From Synaphobranchus kaupii (lineage: Eukaryota; Chordata; Actinopteri; Anguilliformes; Synaphobranchidae): 64,000 nt of DNA. This document shows positions 59,837-64,000 of the stretch, one piece after another. A model generated the notes under the pieces. That model saw only the letters and a list, made by a program, of their open reading frames with translations. It had not been told where the DNA came from and did not search any database. Every line of letters begins with the position of its first letter. The stretch's first letter is position 1. The DNA is taken from contig CM056380.1 in assembly GCA_029718625.1 (NCBI GenBank), positions 99,564,926 to 99,628,925 on the forward strand. The letters run 5' to 3'. The position numbers and the translations under genes were made by a program.

Positions 59837-62800
59837 TTGATGAACATCACAAATTGTTTGTTAATGCTGGTGTATTGCTGTATATGTACCGTTTGTTTAC
59901 TTTTTAACAAAGCATTATTTTCAAAAATAGAGCCTCAAGTTTAGGGAAATGGGATACACTGCTGGAAATAGTACTCAGTCGAGTTAATGACAAAGGCATA
60001 TATATTAAAAAAAATAATAATGAAACACACATTTTATTTTTATTTATTTCTTTCTTTCTTTCTTTCTTTATTTTTGTGTTACTGTTAACTCTACAGAACA
60101 CATAGTCTTAGATGTAGAGAGGAGTATGAGGCGTTGAAGAGATGAGTTGAGATGGGAAGAGAGAGAGCTGGTTTTAGAGTGATGGAGTTCAAGGGTAGGA
60201 CTACTGCCCCATTAATCTGGTGTTGACATTCAGTGTGATTTCCTCTAGAAGAGAACAGTACGGGGTCTTATTAATTACACTTGAAATATTAAAAAGGCTC
60301 CATCATGCATGAAATATTAATTCATTTTGCTGAGATCATTTCGGCTAAATATTTCCGAGTGTTGTCATACATCATCAGATGAATGGTGTGGACTAAAAAA
60401 GTTGACACTCTAGTAAACAGCTCTAGGACTAGCCGTAATACATTCTGTTACATCACCCAGCATTGTTCTTCTTTAGATCTCCAAACATATTTGGTTGTTG
60501 AGGCATTAGCAACTGTAAAAAAATATATCAATCAAGGGATTTCAATTTCATCCAGAAATGTCAGGCACCACAATAGATTGGAAAAGAGCAAAGCAAGGTA
60601 TCAGAACTATAGTCCTGAAATGAAAGAGGTGCTAAAAATACCTGCTCTTCCATTTAATTGTGTGATATTTTGTCCAGCTGCTCCAATGTGTGAATCAACA
60701 ATTTTGTCATATATGTGTTGTGTATTTTTCAGCCCAGGTTTAGTTAGGATTTATCTTGTTTTCTATGTGAGCAGAAGTTACTTTCATCAGAAAGTGACTT
60801 TTTTGGGGGTCTCCTCTTCCATAGAGGTTATGTCTTTTTGGTTTGCTGTTATGTGTTTGGTTAAAGAGGAGAACTGATGTATGGTTGGATTGAGTCATCG
60901 AAATGCAACCATCTGTATGTCTTTCACTGAAATCTCCTTTATATGGGTGTGATTGGAGGTACAGAAATTGTATTGTGTTCTTTGCCTGCATTGGGTTGTG
61001 CCAGAGCCCCAAGCTCTTGCCTTTGAAGCACGGAGCTTTCTCATTTGCTACTTAAACATTTTAAAGTGTCGCTTAATCGGTTTTGTGATTTAGTAGGCCC
61101 CGAACAGCTGGCAGTGCCTCAGACTGACTTAGCTGGTACATTTTGAATCTGGTCATTTTACAGTCATGATCAAAATGGAGTGGGTCAGTTCAGTTTTAGA
61201 ACCTTGGACAAAGTGATCAGGTTTAAGAATTGTATTTATTTTTTCCCCAGTCATGTTAGATGAAGACAAAAACTTGCCTGGGTTCAAGTGGATGAAATAA
61301 AAGGACTACACTCTACTTAGGCTTTTTAAAAATAAAAAAAATGTATAGAATTGATCCAAAGGCAGACATTTTTATTAAAAATGAACAAGGACAATATTTC
61401 CCTTGTCAGTGTTGAGGATATACTTTGCTGCTTTAGGTTTTATTTTTGGTTTTTCCCCAGAAATTTGACCTTTATTCTATTCTACGACCTGGCATTAGTG
61501 CTGGACTAGAAACCTACGCATATTTTTGCAGCCATCAGAAGTCAGCTGGAATTTTATTTTGGATGCATAGCAATCTGGATGCTACCGTGGCTTACAGTGC
61601 TGGGTGCTGCTGCTGTGTGGAATCTTTACTTATTGATTGTGCTGGTCAGACTACCTTCCCTAGACGCTGCATTGCCTAGCCGTGCATGACTTTATAAATA
61701 GTTCCTCAACAGTATGGTGTTTTGTCTTGTAGTTAATCTCGTTTGGAATTTAAGTATGTATGGATGATTGCATTTGCGCATTTTGTAGAGGCTGGTAGTT
61801 TTGCAGTGCTATATACACTTACTTACTATACACTTACTATATACACCTACTTTCAAAGGAACACTTTTACAGGGTTTTAAAAGTTAAGTGTTTTGTGCCT
61901 CATTTGTCGCACATTGGTGTCACTAATAAATAAGACCCTTCTTGTATTTTTGCTGAGTAGAGTGTTATGAAGATGATGGTGGTATGTTAGTTGTTATAGC
62001 ATGGGTTTTTTATGGAGTGTGGTTGTCTCTGCTGGTGAGCACTGCAGGGTAATGGGGGCCCGATAATGAGGCAGCTGGACGGTGCTAAGGCCAGCTCACT
62101 GGTCCCTCACAGTGCCTAGCTGGTAATTAGGAAATGTTTTTTAGTCTTTAGTTTATTAGGACCCGCTTGCGTTCTGTATTCAGAGTGTCGAACGTTAAAC
62201 AAGGGTATTAGCTGTTAAAACTGCTGGATTTTGGAAATTGTCATTTTAAACGGGTGCTCACTTTCCCAACAGCGCTGATGTTGAAGCATATATGACAAAG
62301 TCTGAGGAGGGAAATGGGTGATCTCTTTGTGAGAGACAGACTGAGCACAAGAAAGCCACGTTTTAACATGCAGCACAGGCTTGTGACGTTGAGCCGAGGG
62401 AGCCAGGGTAAACAACAAAATGTCATTAGACTCCTAAACCTGATGGTGATCAGCATAGATTTTCAAGGGAGAGGAAGGAAATGATGAAACGGGCACATAA
62501 TAGAGAATGGGGGAAAGAAGGCTTATTGTTGGACGTAGCAATGAATACTGTATTCAATATATTTTTGCAGATTTATGCATTTTATGGTATTTCAATTGAC
62601 GCTGTCATGCGGCAAGGGCACAGGGATGAATGGTTCCAGCTAACTTCCCTTTCTGATGCAAAGAGAATCCATCCAGGTTCTCGTTTTTAATACCTTCATA
62701 GCCTTTGATCAGTGAATTGTAAATGAAGTGTCACACGGAATCATTCTTACTATTTAAAATATACGTACGGCGTGTGAGGAAAATGGAGGGTTGACCTTGT

Positions 62801-64000
62801 GTTCCTTGATCTGCATTCAGACGCGACCTCCCTGGACTCTTGAGAATGCCCCCTCTCTTTGAATGAATACATTCATGGTAAGACCGGCAGTCGAAAAGAA
62901 AAAAACGCGCGCCATTTGTTAGGGTTAGGCAGCCAAGAGCGGGGGGGAAATGCCTTTACGGCGTCTCCATATTCCTCTGCGGGGTTTATGGCTGTGAAAG
63001 TATATGGCGTTACCCGTCGTTGCTTCACCTCTTAGTTTCACTGCTATTTGCTGTGATGGGCAATGCAGGCATCATGGGTGTCATAGCAACCCAATGTTAA
63101 CCCCCTGATTTTATGTAAATGCATGTCATTTCTACATACTCTCCGAGGACGGTAAATCTAAAATTGGCTCCTATCATGTAATTTCTATTGTATGCAGCCG
63201 CCAGGACAGCATATCTCATGTCGGCCCGTACCATGTGACTTCTACACAGACGCCACGGGTGGGATCTCCTGCTTTGTTGCAGTTCCGTCTTACTTACTGT
63301 GGAGAGAGACAGCTTTGATTGAGAATCCCCCCCTGCCCTGTGGAGAAGGGAGGTCCATTCACTTCTTCCTTCTACCTTGTTTCAATCTGTAATTTATAGA
63401 CATTCTCACTATCGGGGATGATGGCAATGATGGCAGTTAAAGCCATCATCATTTATAAACCTCTTGTTGACCCCGTCTCCGTGCTATGTCCATACCAAAC
63501 TTGTACACTCCCCTCCTGATCCCCGGCAGTAATTTTCCGGAACATTCATTGACTGCCAAATGGCAAATTATTAAAAATGAATTTCTCCACACACATTCTG
63601 AGGTGGGATTCATCTTGGTTATCATATAATGATCAGAGCAGCAATTTACAAGCTTGAATGCCCCATCCATCTCTGTCCTAGGTGGGCCCTGTGAGTGATG
63701 TGCCAATGTGGCGACACACCAGAGCAGGCCGCTCCTGGTCCAAGATGGAGCTGAATCACCTTTTAATTCTGCGTGATGTATTAGGGTGGCAGGAACCAAT
63801 TTTGGTGTAGAATTGAGCCCTAAATCATCTTATCACTTTTCTGCCTTAGCGATTTATTGCCCGTCTGAAAAAGTAAATATATTAAGAATGTAAATAAATT
63901 AGTATCTTATGATTGCTAAACTAATATTATATTGACGAGTTTTTAAGATGGATTGATTGCTGTATCGTGGAACCATTAGAGACAGGCTTGCTCTCCCTTG
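59837..64000. other. Unique noncoding DNA to the window end
   Basis: No gene accepted. The 164-codon frame 60383-60877 is AT-rich and has no recognised domain. A short TTTC run lies at 60049-60068. 62040-62220, 62880-63240 and 63400-63830 are complex, evenly composed and could be conserved regulatory DNA. No further terminal-repeat element was found. Confidence 0.35.

Noticed and set aside
60383..60877. 164-codon plus-strand open frame
   Set aside because: AT-rich, no recognised domain or homologue, no splice context. Length is not remarkable for 64 kb in six frames.

Overview
The window reads as ray-finned fish (teleost) nuclear DNA. The diagnostic evidence is the repeat content: a tRNA-like-headed SINE family with the fish-type core and an ATGG-repeat tail, SINEs with an L2-type 3' tail, a Tc1/mariner remnant, several hAT-type MITEs with exact 8-bp target duplications, a piggyBac-type TTAA element, and many long (GT)n/(CA)n tracts. 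I cannot assign a species.

I support no host protein-coding gene, rRNA or tRNA gene in these 64 kb. The open reading frames are short, AT-driven or simple-repeat-driven, lack recognisable domains, or run through transposons. The only protein remnant I recognise is the C-terminal half of a Tc1-type transposase (5617-6086), with frameshifts and a substituted catalytic residue. The simplest reading is a gene desert or very large intron, with stretches of complex unique sequence that could be regulatory.

Layout. 1-5.4 kb: unique DNA, homopolymers and one full SINE. 5.4-15.6 kb: transposon-rich, with Tc1 (5388-6247), hAT MITE (8264-9204), piggyBac-type MITE (10312-10878), a 26-bp minisatellite (11337-11755), a TIR element (14598-14995) and a foldback MITE (15343-15568). 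18-26 kb: two copies of an unnamed dispersed repeat (18053-18411, 25640-26030), a hairpin element inside a 14-bp direct repeat (19056-19481), SINEs and microsatellites. 26-39 kb: mostly unique sequence with a few old SINE pieces. 39.3-40.4 kb: two CpG-rich blocks ending in a 35-base poly-C run. 41.6-43.2 kb: a large inverted repeat, then a hAT MITE. 43-53 kb: mostly unique, with one exon-like segment (47476-47580). 53-60 kb: a second mobile-element cluster (SINE, palindromic MITE, two hAT MITEs, LINE tail) around a candidate regulatory block (57138-57590). 60-64 kb: unique noncoding DNA.

The elements do not form a pathway. The history is layered insertion of non-autonomous elements into possibly regulatory DNA. 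The best leads are the set of TSD-flanked MITEs, the nested cargo shared by 12245-12545 and 59345-59740, the unnamed repeat pair, the 41.6-42.3 kb inverted repeat, and the CpG/poly-C block.
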